From: Gammaproteobacteria bacterium
Lineage (GTDB): Bacteria; Pseudomonadota; Gammaproteobacteria; CAIRSR01
NCBI GenBank assembly: GCA_963575655.1
Contig: CAUYTY010000250.1
Coordinates: forward strand, 1-64,000
Length of the DNA: 64,000 nt
Direction of reading: 5' to 3'
Part shown: piece by piece, positions 1 through 8,520 of the stretch
Numbering within the stretch: the stretch's first letter is position 1
Layout: every line of letters starts with the position of its first letter
Position numbers and translations under genes: made by a program
Notes under the pieces: generated by a model
Seen by the model: only the letters and a program-made list of their open reading frames with translations
Database searches by the model: none
What the model was told of the DNA's origin: nothing

Positions 1-69
1 TTTACGGGGGGATTGAGGGGGGACGATTGGATGCGATCCCGAGTTTTGAATAGGTAGCAACTTGGGTTA
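1..69. repeat. partial palindromic repeat, family A (long form)
   Basis: Right half of a terminal-inverted-repeat element cut by the window edge. It ends in the family A terminus TAGGTAGCAACTTGGGTTA and its body matches the elements at 49557-49704 and 54279-54427. It lies one base beyond the stop codon of the first chemoreceptor gene. Confidence 0.8.
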
Positions 70-70
70 G

Positions 71-3000
71 TTAAAATTCCTCGAACTCATCTTCAGATAC
101 TGACTTTTTTACTCCGCCCACTTTTCTGCTTGGTGACCTACTAACCCGTGATAACGGTTGAATAGCTGCTATTGATCGAGTAGGTGCCTTGCGAGCCACT
201 GCTCGGTTGGTTGGTGCATTCTGTGTCGCAGTCTGCTCCGTGATTTGGAAGAAACCAACCAGCTCTTGGAGCTGAGTGACCTGAGCGGACAATTCCTCAG
301 CGGTCGCGCTCAGCTCTTCGGCGGAAGCGGCATTTCCTTGGGTGAGTTGAGAGAGCTGGCCCATTGATGTATTGATTTGACTGACACCGCTGGCTTGCTC
401 CTTGGAGGCGGACGCGATTTCCTGGACTAAGTCTGAAGTCTTGCTAATAGCCGGTACAATTTCGCCGAGGAGGGTGCCCGCTTTTTCTGCAAGCCGGACA
501 CTGCCCACCGCCAGTTCGCCAATTTCGCGGGCAGCGACCTGGCTACGTTCGGCGAGTTTGCGTACCTCGGCGGCTACCACCGCAAAGCCTTTGCCATGCT
601 CCCCCGCCCTTGCTGCTTCAATGGCGGCGTTAAGGGCAAGGAGGTTGGTTTGGTAGGCGATGTCATCGACAATGCCAATTTTCTTGGCGATTTGTTTCAT
701 CGCATCCACGGTTCCATTCACCGCAGTGCCGCCCTCGCGGGCCTGTGTTGCCGCTTGGCTTGCACGAGTATTCGTGACCTTGGCATTTTCGGCGTTCTGG
801 GTGATGGAGGCGCTCATCTGTTCGACTGCGGCGCTGGTTTCTTCAACGCTGGCTGCCTGTTCGCTGCTGGATTGGCTCAGAGATTGGGAAGTAGTTTCCA
901 CCTGGGTTGCCGCATTGGCCAGCTCACCGCTAGCCTGATGTACCTTTTCGATAGTATCGGCAAGCCGCACCACGGTATTGTTGACCGAGTTGCGCAACTG
1001 ACTCAACCGCCCCTGGCACGCTGCATCAACATGTTGACTAAGGTCCCCTTTCTCTATGGCGGCCATAACCCGTACTACTTCTTCAATAGCGGTGGAGAGC
1101 TGGGTTACGGTGTTATTCACCGAGTCGCGTAACTGGCCCAGCATCCCCTGGTATTGAGAGTCGATACGTTGTGACAGATCGCCCTTCTCCAGGGCTGCCA
1201 TGACTCGTATTACTTCAGTGACCGGACCCACGACCGCATTCAGGGTGGAATTCACCCCTTCTACGATGCGTCGGTAGTCACCCTGATGGCGAGTGGCATC
1301 GGCGCGTACCATTAGCTGCCCCTCTGCCCCTGCCTGGGCGAGGGTACGTGCGTCCTCAACGAGGGCGTTAACGGCATCAATGCAGGTATTAAGGTTGTTC
1401 TTGATGGTGTTGAAGTCGCCGTTGTAGGAATCAGTGATCTTCGCGGGAATAGCACCCTTTGAAATATCATCGACATAACGAGCAGCGACGTTCAGTGGTC
1501 CAATTACCGCATCCAGGGTGTTGTTCACTCCCTGAACGATTCTTCGGAAATCTCCCTGGTGCTTGGATATGTTGGCGCGGGTCGCGAGCTTGCCTTCAAT
1601 CGCAGCCCTGGAAAGTAAATTGGCATCGGCAACCAGGGCATTGACGGCGTCAATGCAGGTATTGAGGTTGTTTTTGATGGTGTTAAAGTCGCCGTTATAA
1701 GAATCGGTAATCTTTGCGGGAATTGCCCCTTTTGAGATGTCATCGACATAACGGGCAGCGACATTCAAGGGTCCAATCACCGCGTCCAAAGTGTCATTCA
1801 CTCCTTGAACGATTCTCCGGAAATCGCCCTGATGCCTGGAAACATCGGCACGGGTTGCGAGTTTGCCTTCAATCGCTGCGCTGGAAAGCAAATTAGCATC
1901 AGCGATCAATGCATTGACGGCGTCAATGCAGGTATTGAGGTTATTCTTGATAGTGTTGAAGTCGCCGTTATAAGAATCGGTAATCTTCGCAGGGATCGTT
2001 CCTTTTGAGATGTCATCGACATAACGGGCCGCAACGTTCAGTGGGCCAATTACGGCATCCAATGTGTCATTTACCCCTTGGACGATCTTACGGAAATCTC
2101 CTTGGTGCTTGGAAGCCTCGGCGCGGGTTGCAAGCTTGCCTTCCACTGCCGCCCTAGAGAGCGAGTTGGCATCGGCGACCAGGGCATTGATGGCATCAAT
2201 GCAAGTATTAAGGTTGTTCTTGATGGTGTTGAAGTCGCCGTTGTAGGAATCAGTGATCTTCGCGGGAATAGCACCCTTTGAAATATCATCGACATAACGA
2301 GCCGCAACATTCAATGGTCCAATTACCGCGTCTAATGTATCGTTTACCCCTTGGACGATCTTGCGGAAATCTCCCTGGTGATTGGATGCATCGGCGCGGC
2401 TCGCAAGTTTTCCTTCAACCGCCGCTCTAGAAAGCGAATTGGCATCGGTGACCAGGGCATTGACAGCGTCAATGCATGTGTTGAGATTATTCTTGATGGT
2501 ATTAAAATCGCCGTTGTAGGAATCGGTAATCTTTGCGGGAATAGCACCCTTCGAAATATCATCAACATAGCGAGCAGCAACATTCAATGGACCAATGACT
2601 GCGTCCAAGGTGTCGTTCACCCCTTGAACAATCTTGCGAAAGTCTCCTTGATGATTAGTAGCGTCAGCACGTACTGTCGTGCGACCCTCAGTTCCTGCTT
2701 GAATAAGGGTATGCACATCATTGATAAGAGCATGGATAGCATCGATTGTGTTGTTCAGATCGGTCCCCAGTGCTCCGATCTCATCCTTAGAGTCAATCTG
2801 CGCCTTAGTATTGAGATCCCCTTGGGCTACTCTCGCGAGAATCTTGCTGAGCCTTGTAAGTGGACGTGCAATTTTAGCCAGTGAAAACCATAGAGCTAAA
2901 CCTGCCAATAGCAAACAACCAACGCCAAGGACTGTATAGGTCAAAGTCGACATCTGATGAATCTTTCCAAATGTCTGGGTAGTGAGCTCCGTTTTGTCTT

Positions 3001-3688
3001 GTTCTTCCTTGGCGGTAATTGTATCGACTAGGTTGTCGATCGCGTCCGAGGTCTTTTTCAGTGCGTCGTTGAAAGTCTGAATACGTTCCATTTCCTCGTA
3101 AATATAGTTGGAGGCGGCTTCACCGAAGCTACCCTTACGCACTAATTGGAGCGTACTGTCATTGGATCGAGCAAAAAGTCCATAGACCTTGTTCAAACTT
3201 TGACCCGATCGGTCAATAATGTTGAACAGGCGAGTAGAGGTCGCCAGCAGCGAGGTATCCTGAGCATCGAAGGCTAACTCCGAGACAGAACCACTGGAGA
3301 GCAAAACTTTCTTCAATTCTTGGAGATGGGACTCGAAGGTAGTGATTTTAGTGTGCATCTTATTGCGTGCGGCTAAGGTTTTATCGGCACCTTGGGCATC
3401 TTCTGCCATAATCGAGGACTGATGAATACCCATAACGCTATTGGTGGCAAGAATTAATTCCATGAGATCTTGCTGGATGTTCTCTTTATTCTTTGAAACT
3501 ACAGTAGTTTGACGGTCCAACTGCTCACGCGTCGTGGAGGTATCACGAAATAGACTGAGGAAGCTATTCAAATTGAATAAGCTGAGTAGCCCGATGAGAA
3601 TAAGAGGGGCTACTGCAACACCGGCCACCTTAACCCCGATGCCAAATCCTTTGGAATTGTTCCTTTGGTTGTTATCTATGTTAGTCAT
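71..3688 (-). CDS. methyl-accepting chemotaxis protein with poly-HAMP array
   Basis: Transmembrane chemoreceptor, 1205 residues. An N-terminal membrane segment (about 20-40) is followed by a helical periplasmic sensor, a second membrane segment (about 250-270), a HAMP domain and five 91-residue repeats, each resembling two HAMP units ([20 protein letters not shown] and [15 protein letters not shown] types). Two further HAMP-like segments ([15 protein letters not shown]) lead to a cytoplasmic signalling domain with the conserved hairpin tip [20 protein letters not shown]. The C-terminus EFEEF fits the loose CheR-tether pattern x-aromatic-x-x-aromatic. I chose the ATG at 3688, which has AAGGG six bases upstream; a TTG 36 bases further out has no ribosome site. 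The ligand is unknown. It is the last of three related receptors on this strand. Confidence 0.95.
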   Translation of the reverse strand: MTNIDNNQRNNSKGFGIGVKVAGVAVAPLILIGLLSLFNLNSFLSLFRDTSTTREQLDRQTTVVSKNKENIQQDLMELILATNSVMGIHQSSIMAEDAQGADKTLAARNKMHTKITTFESHLQELKKVLLSSGSVSELAFDAQDTSLLATSTRLFNIIDRSGQSLNKVYGLFARSNDSTLQLVRKGSFGEAASNYIYEEMERIQTFNDALKKTSDAIDNLVDTITAKEEQDKTELTTQTFGKIHQMSTLTYTVLGVGCLLLAGLALWFSLAKIARPLTRLSKILARVAQGDLNTKAQIDSKDEIGALGTDLNNTIDAIHALINDVHTLIQAGTEGRTTVRADATNHQGDFRKIVQGVNDTLDAVIGPLNVAARYVDDISKGAIPAKITDSYNGDFNTIKNNLNTCIDAVNALVTDANSLSRAAVEGKLASRADASNHQGDFRKIVQGVNDTLDAVIGPLNVAARYVDDISKGAIPAKITDSYNGDFNTIKNNLNTCIDAINALVADANSLSRAAVEGKLATRAEASKHQGDFRKIVQGVNDTLDAVIGPLNVAARYVDDISKGTIPAKITDSYNGDFNTIKNNLNTCIDAVNALIADANLLSSAAIEGKLATRADVSRHQGDFRRIVQGVNDTLDAVIGPLNVAARYVDDISKGAIPAKITDSYNGDFNTIKNNLNTCIDAVNALVADANLLSRAAIEGKLATRANISKHQGDFRRIVQGVNNTLDAVIGPLNVAARYVDDISKGAIPAKITDSYNGDFNTIKNNLNTCIDAVNALVEDARTLAQAGAEGQLMVRADATRHQGDYRRIVEGVNSTLNAVVGPVTEVIRVMAALEKGDLSQRIDSQYQGMLGQLRDSVNNTVTQLSTAIEEVVRVMAAIEKGDLSQHVDAACQGRLSQLRNSVNNTVVRLADTIEKVHQASGELANAATQVETTSQSLSQSSSEQAASVEETSAAVEQMSASITQNAENAKVTNTRASQAATQAREGGTAVNGTVDAMKQIAKKIGIVDDIAYQTNLLALNAAIEAARAGEHGKGFAVVAAEVRKLAERSQVAAREIGELAVGSVRLAEKAGTLLGEIVPAISKTSDLVQEIASASKEQASGVSQINTSMGQLSQLTQGNAASAEELSATAEELSAQVTQLQELVGFFQITEQTATQNAPTNRAVARKAPTRSIAAIQPLSRVSRSPSRKVGGVKKSVSEDEFEEF
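1236..2600 (-). repeat. five tandem 273-bp coding repeats (HAMP pairs)
   Basis: Five in-frame units of 273 bp (91 residues), recognisable by [14 protein letters not shown] recurring every 273 bases. Units are highly similar to each other and to those in the receptors at 4012 and 8520. Boundaries are approximate. Confidence 0.9.
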
Positions 3689-3784
3689 GAGATGCCCTTC
3701 GTTAGAAATCGATAAAGGAACCAATAAAAAGCAATTGCAAAAGACGTAGACGTTGGTATCGTTTCGTCATGTCAGGTTACGTTC

Positions 3785-3970
3785 AACTGCCCCAAAGGGG
3801 TACAACGACATAGCCCGGGGTAACACCCCTGGTAAAGGCACGAACATTCCTAAGCCCTGAAAGGGTGCAATAGAGGTTTTGCCCTTTCAAATCTTCCCCG
3901 TTAACTCGAACGATTCCCAGGGCGTTGCCCTGAGTTATCATGTTTTGTCCCTTCGGGCAATCGGCCGTTA
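3785..3970. repeat. interspersed repeat with nested short hairpins
   Basis: The gap between the first two receptors (3689-4011) holds no gene. It contains several small palindromes in series: GCCCCAAAGGGG, GGGGTAACACCCC, GCCCTGAAAGGGT, CCCAGGGCGTTGCCCTG and GTCCCTTCGGGC. I recall this arrangement from repetitive intergenic sequences of several phyla. No second copy was seen in this window. Confidence 0.5.
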
Positions 3971-4011
3971 TCTGGCGATAACGATGATCAATGCCTTACC
4001 GGCCACAACAG

Positions 4012-6678
4012 CTAAAATTCTTTGAATTCATCTTTATTGCTTATTGGTTTTGCCATTCCTGCCTTTTTACCAAATATCCTACTGGCTTGGGATAATGGTT
4101 GAGTAGTTACTCCCGGCCGAGCAAATCCTGTGTGGGTTGCTGTTCGCTTAATTGGTATAGCCTCTGGTGCAGCTTGTTCGGTCTCGATTTTGAAAAAGCT
4201 AACCAGATCTTGGAGCTGGGTGACCTGGGCGGACAATTCCTCAGCGGTGGCTGCTAATTCCTCGGAGGAACTGGCGTTGGTTTGGGTGAGATTAGAAAGC
4301 TGCCCCATGGCGGTATCTATTTGGGAGACGCCAGTGGATTGTTCCTTGGAGGCGGTAGCGATCTCTTGGACCAAACTAGAAGTTGTGGTAATGGCTGGCA
4401 CAATTTCACCCAGGAGTATGCCCGCTTTCTCGGCGAGTGCCACACTGCTGGATGCCAATTTGCCAATCTCCTGAGCTGCCACCTGACTGCGTTCAGCAAG
4501 TTTACGTACTTCGGATGCTACTACCGCAAATCCTTTTCCATGTTCTCCCGCTCGTGCTGCTTCAATGGCGGCATTGAGGGCAAGGAGGTTAGTCTGGTAG
4601 GCAATGTCGTCAATGATTCCGATCTTGCTTGCGATCTGTTTCATCGCATCGACTGTTCCGCTTACTGCAGTACCGCCATCACGCGCTTTGGTAGCTGCTT
4701 GATGTGCTGTGCTATCGGTGACCTTGGCGTTATCAGCATTTTTGGTGATGGAAAAACTCATCCGCTCCACGGCGGCGCTAGTCTCTTCCACACTGGCAGC
4801 CTGTTCGCTAGTGGCTTGGCTAAGGAGTTGGGCGGTAGCCTCAACCTGCGATGCCGCGTTGGCCAATTCACCGCAGGCGTGAAGGACTTCTCTAATGGTA
4901 TGGGCGAGCGGAGTTACGGTGTTATTGACCGAATCACGTAATTGACCCAGCATCCCTTGGTATTGAGTATCGATATGTTGAGACAGATCGCCTTTTTCCA
5001 GGGCTGCCATCACTCGTATTACCTCGGTAACAGGGTCCACGACTGCATTCAGGGTGGAATTCACCCCTTCCACGATACGTTGGTAATCACCCTGATGACG
5101 GGTTGCATCGGCGCGTACCATCAACCGCCCCTCTGCTCCCGCTTGGGCGAGGGTATGCGCATCCTCCACAAGGGCATTGACAGCGTCAATGCACGTGTTG
5201 ATATTATTTTTGATGGCGTTGAAATCACCGTTGTAGGAATCGGTAATCTTCGCGGGAATGGCGCCCTTCGAAATATCATCGACGTAGCGGGCGGCAACGT
5301 TCAGTGGGCCGATCACCGCATCCAATGTGTCGTTTACTCCCTGAACGATTCTCCGGAAATCTCCCTGATGCTTGGAGGCATCTGCGCGAGTCGCAAGTTT
5401 TCCTTCCACCGCTGCCTTGGAAAGTAAATTGGCGTCAGCGATTAGGGCATTGACGGCATCAATGCAAGTGTTGAGATTATTTTTGATGGTATTGAAGTCA
5501 CCGTTGAAGGTATTGGTAATCTTTGCGGGAATAGCACCTTTTGAAATGTCATCGACGTAACGAGCGGCAACATTCAATGGGCCAATTACTGCATCCAAGG
5601 TCTCGTTCACCCCTTGAACAATCTTACGAAAGTCTCCCTGATGATTGGTAGCATCAGCACGTACCGTCATGCGACCCTCAGTCCCCGCTTGGACAAGGGT
5701 ATGTACATCATTAATAAGGGCATGGATAGCATCGATGGTATTGTTTAGATCCGCCCCTAGCTTTCCAATTTCATCTTTGGAGTCTATTGGGGCCTTGGTA
5801 TTGAGATCCCCTTGGGCCACTGCCGCGAGAATCTTACTAAGCCTTGTAAGCGGACGAGCAATCCTAGCCAGGGAGAACCATAGCGCCAAACCTGCCAATA
5901 GTAGACAACCAACGCCGAGGATTATATAAGTAAGAGTCAACATCCGATAAACTTTTTCAAATGTTTGAGTAGTGAGCGCAGATTTGTCCTGTTCTTCCTT
6001 GGTAAGAAGTTTATCGGTTAGGTTTACGACCGAGGTCGAAGTCTTTTTCAGTGCCTCGTTGAAGACCCGGATACGCTCTACCTCTTCGTAAAGATAATTG
6101 GAATTAGCTTCACTGAAACTACCCTTACGCACTAATTGAAGGGTACTATCATTGGATCGAGCAAAAAGGTCATAGACTTTACTCAGACTTTGACCCGCAC
6201 GAACAATGATATTGAATAGGTGAGTACTGGTTGCCACCAGCGAGGTATCCTGATCGTTAGTGGCTGATTCAGTGATGAAGCTACCGGAGAGCAACGTTTC
6301 TTTCAATTTTTGGAGATGGGATTCGAAGACGTTAATCTTTGTTCGCATCGTGCTACGTGCGGCTAACGTTTTGTCGGTACCTTGGGCATCTTCCGCCATG
6401 ATCGAGGACTGATGAGCATCCATAAAATTATTGGTGGCGAGAACCACGTCCATGAGGTCCTCCTGGAGATTGGCGGAAGCTTGTGCAACTGTGGTGGTTT
6501 GGCGGTCCAACTGGTCTCGTGTCGTAGAAGTATCACGAAATAAACTGAAGAAGCTATTCAAATTGAATAAGCTAAGTAGCCCGATAAGAATAAGAGGAAC
6601 TACTGCAACACTGGCTACTTTAATTCCTATGCCAAATCTTTTAGGATCATACTTTTGGTTATCGCGTGAATTAGTCAT
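4012..6678 (-). CDS. methyl-accepting chemotaxis protein with short poly-HAMP array
   Basis: Chemoreceptor of 888 residues, closely related to the protein at 71-3688 in the membrane segments, periplasmic sensor and signalling domain, but with only two 91-residue HAMP-pair repeats instead of five. The signalling tip [20 protein letters not shown] is intact. The C-terminus EFKEF again fits the x-aromatic-x-x-aromatic CheR-tether pattern. The ATG at 6678 (MTNSRD) is chosen because AAGGA lies seven bases upstream and the aligned start of the sister receptor is also MTN. The periplasmic domains of the two paralogues have diverged more than the HAMP repeats, suggesting that repeats are homogenised by recombination while sensing differs. 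Confidence 0.95.
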   Translation of the reverse strand: MTNSRDNQKYDPKRFGIGIKVASVAVVPLILIGLLSLFNLNSFFSLFRDTSTTRDQLDRQTTTVAQASANLQEDLMDVVLATNNFMDAHQSSIMAEDAQGTDKTLAARSTMRTKINVFESHLQKLKETLLSGSFITESATNDQDTSLVATSTHLFNIIVRAGQSLSKVYDLFARSNDSTLQLVRKGSFSEANSNYLYEEVERIRVFNEALKKTSTSVVNLTDKLLTKEEQDKSALTTQTFEKVYRMLTLTYIILGVGCLLLAGLALWFSLARIARPLTRLSKILAAVAQGDLNTKAPIDSKDEIGKLGADLNNTIDAIHALINDVHTLVQAGTEGRMTVRADATNHQGDFRKIVQGVNETLDAVIGPLNVAARYVDDISKGAIPAKITNTFNGDFNTIKNNLNTCIDAVNALIADANLLSKAAVEGKLATRADASKHQGDFRRIVQGVNDTLDAVIGPLNVAARYVDDISKGAIPAKITDSYNGDFNAIKNNINTCIDAVNALVEDAHTLAQAGAEGRLMVRADATRHQGDYQRIVEGVNSTLNAVVDPVTEVIRVMAALEKGDLSQHIDTQYQGMLGQLRDSVNNTVTPLAHTIREVLHACGELANAASQVEATAQLLSQATSEQAASVEETSAAVERMSFSITKNADNAKVTDSTAHQAATKARDGGTAVSGTVDAMKQIASKIGIIDDIAYQTNLLALNAAIEAARAGEHGKGFAVVASEVRKLAERSQVAAQEIGKLASSSVALAEKAGILLGEIVPAITTTSSLVQEIATASKEQSTGVSQIDTAMGQLSNLTQTNASSSEELAATAEELSAQVTQLQDLVSFFKIETEQAAPEAIPIKRTATHTGFARPGVTTQPLSQASRIFGKKAGMAKPISNKDEFKEF
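5042..5587 (-). repeat. two tandem 273-bp coding repeats (HAMP pairs)
   Basis: Two copies of the 91-residue unit that occurs five times in each neighbouring receptor. Boundaries are approximate. Confidence 0.85.
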
Positions 6679-6742
6679 GGCAGTGTCCTTGATTGACAAT
6701 TGACGGCTACGAACAATTATAGAAACGAAATGTTGTCGGAAA

Positions 6743-6829
6743 ATAGGCCTTGGTCGTCTTTCCGTTAGGTGTCATCATCTTACTATGAGTTAGTAGGATG
6801 ATACCTGACAAGACAACAACCAAGGCCTG
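6743..6829. repeat. large imperfect inverted repeat, possible terminator or MITE remnant
   Basis: Long imperfect hairpin: the arm starting TAGGCCTTGGTCGTC pairs with the arm ending GACAACAACCAAGGCCTG, and AGGTGTCATCATC pairs with GGATGATACCT. It lies downstream of the secreted-protein gene and upstream of the receptor gene on the same strand, so it could end one transcript or be an inserted element. Confidence 0.6.
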
Positions 6830-6865
6830 TGGGCAAATTACCAAGTTTCCGATAATACCAATAGA

Positions 6866-7822
6866 TTACAGGCTCCCGACTTGAGCCAGCGCCTTATTTA
6901 GAATGTCATAAGTATCCGACGGCGTTTTTCCTTGAGGCGGCGGTGGTAGCGCCGTTGGGCTAACTATACCGACCACCGCCTTAATCGCGCTGAGTTCTGC
7001 GAGGACGTTGTTCTCGATGTCGAGGACGTAGCCAGGCGTGATCGCGCCCGTACGACGATTAGGCAGTACGATGCCACCTGTGATCTTGAGGGCGGGATCG
7101 TTTTCGACCTTGGTTTTGAGGGCTTCGAGAATTTCAAAGGTGCGGTTGTAAGTATCCAGAGGTTTTTTGCCAGTGGCGCCGGTTGGTGCGTTGATTGGAT
7201 CAGTCTTACCACGAGTGGTGCGGATCTTCTCCAGGTCATCGACAATCATTAGCCCCAATCGGTAGACGTCGTTGGGTACAGTTTTAGGAATTCCGAGACC
7301 GTCTAGGGAATTGCTCGCCTTTTGCAGATTACCGTAGACGTCGGTTGGAGTTTTTCCGGGGATAAGCGGGGCAGGGGCTATCGTTTTAGTGACCTTGAAT
7401 ATTGAGCGAAGCTCGGTAAGGTCTTGATAGGCGGTGTCAAGCATTTTCTTGACATTGGCCGGAGTGATCTCTGCAACTGGGAAGACTGGCACCGGATTTT
7501 CCGATAGACCATTGAGGCTGCGCAAAAGCTCTATTTTGATCAAAACCTCGCGCGTTTTCTGGAAGACATGCCGTGGGTAGCGCGGGGTCAGTGCCGGAGC
7601 TCCTTCGTCGGCCACGGGTTGGGACGAATTAGCCTCGTGCATTGCCGCTAGTTCGGCATTGATATTGTCAGCGGCTTGAAAGGTGTGAGACGGAGTAATT
7701 TCTTCCGCACCGACGGGAACGGACGTTATTGCCCCAACAGTTATCAGTAAGGCACCCCCGAAGATGGCAGCAGAGGAAAATAACCGATAGATAAACCGAT
7801 TAAATGGATTAGCTCTTATCAT
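6866..7822 (-). CDS. secreted protein with internal TPxDVY-type repeats
   Basis: Unrecognised exported protein of 318 residues. The ATG at 7822 (MIRANP) has GGAG six bases upstream and gives a clear signal peptide: a basic start, a hydrophobic stretch, and a likely cut after SVPVGA before EE. The mature part repeats a motif of the form TPxDVYxxLxKAxxxLxxL (KTPTDVYGNLQKASNSL, VPNDVYRLGLMIVDDLEKI, KPLDTYNRTFEILEALKTK, KTPSDTYDILNKALAQV), which suggests stacked helical hairpins. It sits between two receptor genes on the same strand, so it may be a periplasmic partner of the receptors; that is inference from position only. Two upstream in-frame starts (TTG at 7861, ATG at 7834) have poor ribosome sites. 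Confidence 0.8.
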   Translation of the reverse strand: MIRANPFNRFIYRLFSSAAIFGGALLITVGAITSVPVGAEEITPSHTFQAADNINAELAAMHEANSSQPVADEGAPALTPRYPRHVFQKTREVLIKIELLRSLNGLSENPVPVFPVAEITPANVKKMLDTAYQDLTELRSIFKVTKTIAPAPLIPGKTPTDVYGNLQKASNSLDGLGIPKTVPNDVYRLGLMIVDDLEKIRTTRGKTDPINAPTGATGKKPLDTYNRTFEILEALKTKVENDPALKITGGIVLPNRRTGAITPGYVLDIENNVLAELSAIKAVVGIVSPTALPPPPQGKTPSDTYDILNKALAQVGSL

Positions 7823-8022
7823 GTTGTACTCCATTAATATTAGTTTGGAATTACCAAACAAAAATCGTAAAAAGCACGGCGAACCTGGTTTAAATAACGA
7901 CCCTTTTGCTAGATGCTCAGCCGATAAATATTCACACAGGACGCCAGTAGTGGCGTGAATAGTTGTACGTTAATTAAGTATTGAGCATGATCACCTCCGT
8001 TAATTAGGGAGCATAGGGAAAG

Positions 8023-8520
8023 TTAAAACTCCTTGAATCCGTCTTTGTTGCTTACTGGTTTTGTCGTTGTTCCTAGTAATCTACTGCTCCGGGATGATGG
8101 TTGAGTCGTTGCTACCGTCCGATTGGATACTTTGCCAGCCACTGCCCGGTTGGTTGGCGTAGTCCGCGCGGCTTGCTCATTGGCAACTTGGAAGAAGCCG
8201 ACCATATCCTGGAGCTGAATGACCTGAGCGGACAATTCCTCGGCGGTTGCGCTCAGTTCCTCGGAGGAGCTGGCATTGCTTTGGGTGAGCTGAGAAAGCT
8301 GACCCATGGCAATGTTGATCTGATTGACACCACTGGCTTGTTCCTTGGACGCAGACGCGATTTCCTGGACCAGATCTGAGGTCTGGGTTATTGCTGGTAC
8401 GATTTCGCCGAGAAGTGTACCGGCTTTCTCCGCAAGCCGTACACTACCCGTTGCCAATTCACCAATCTCCCGAGCCGCGATTTGACTACGCTCCGCGAGT
8501 TTACGTACCTCGGCGGCCAC
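8023..8520 (-). pseudogene. C-terminal part of a frameshifted chemoreceptor
   Basis: This frame encodes the last part of a receptor signalling domain ([20 protein letters not shown] onward) and ends in DGFKEF, like the sister receptors. It has no ribosome site of its own and cannot work alone. It continues the protein encoded at 8520-11450 after a one-base loss near 8545-8547, where the two sister genes have one extra C. With that base restored the two parts make one receptor of about 1141 residues. Confidence 0.85.
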
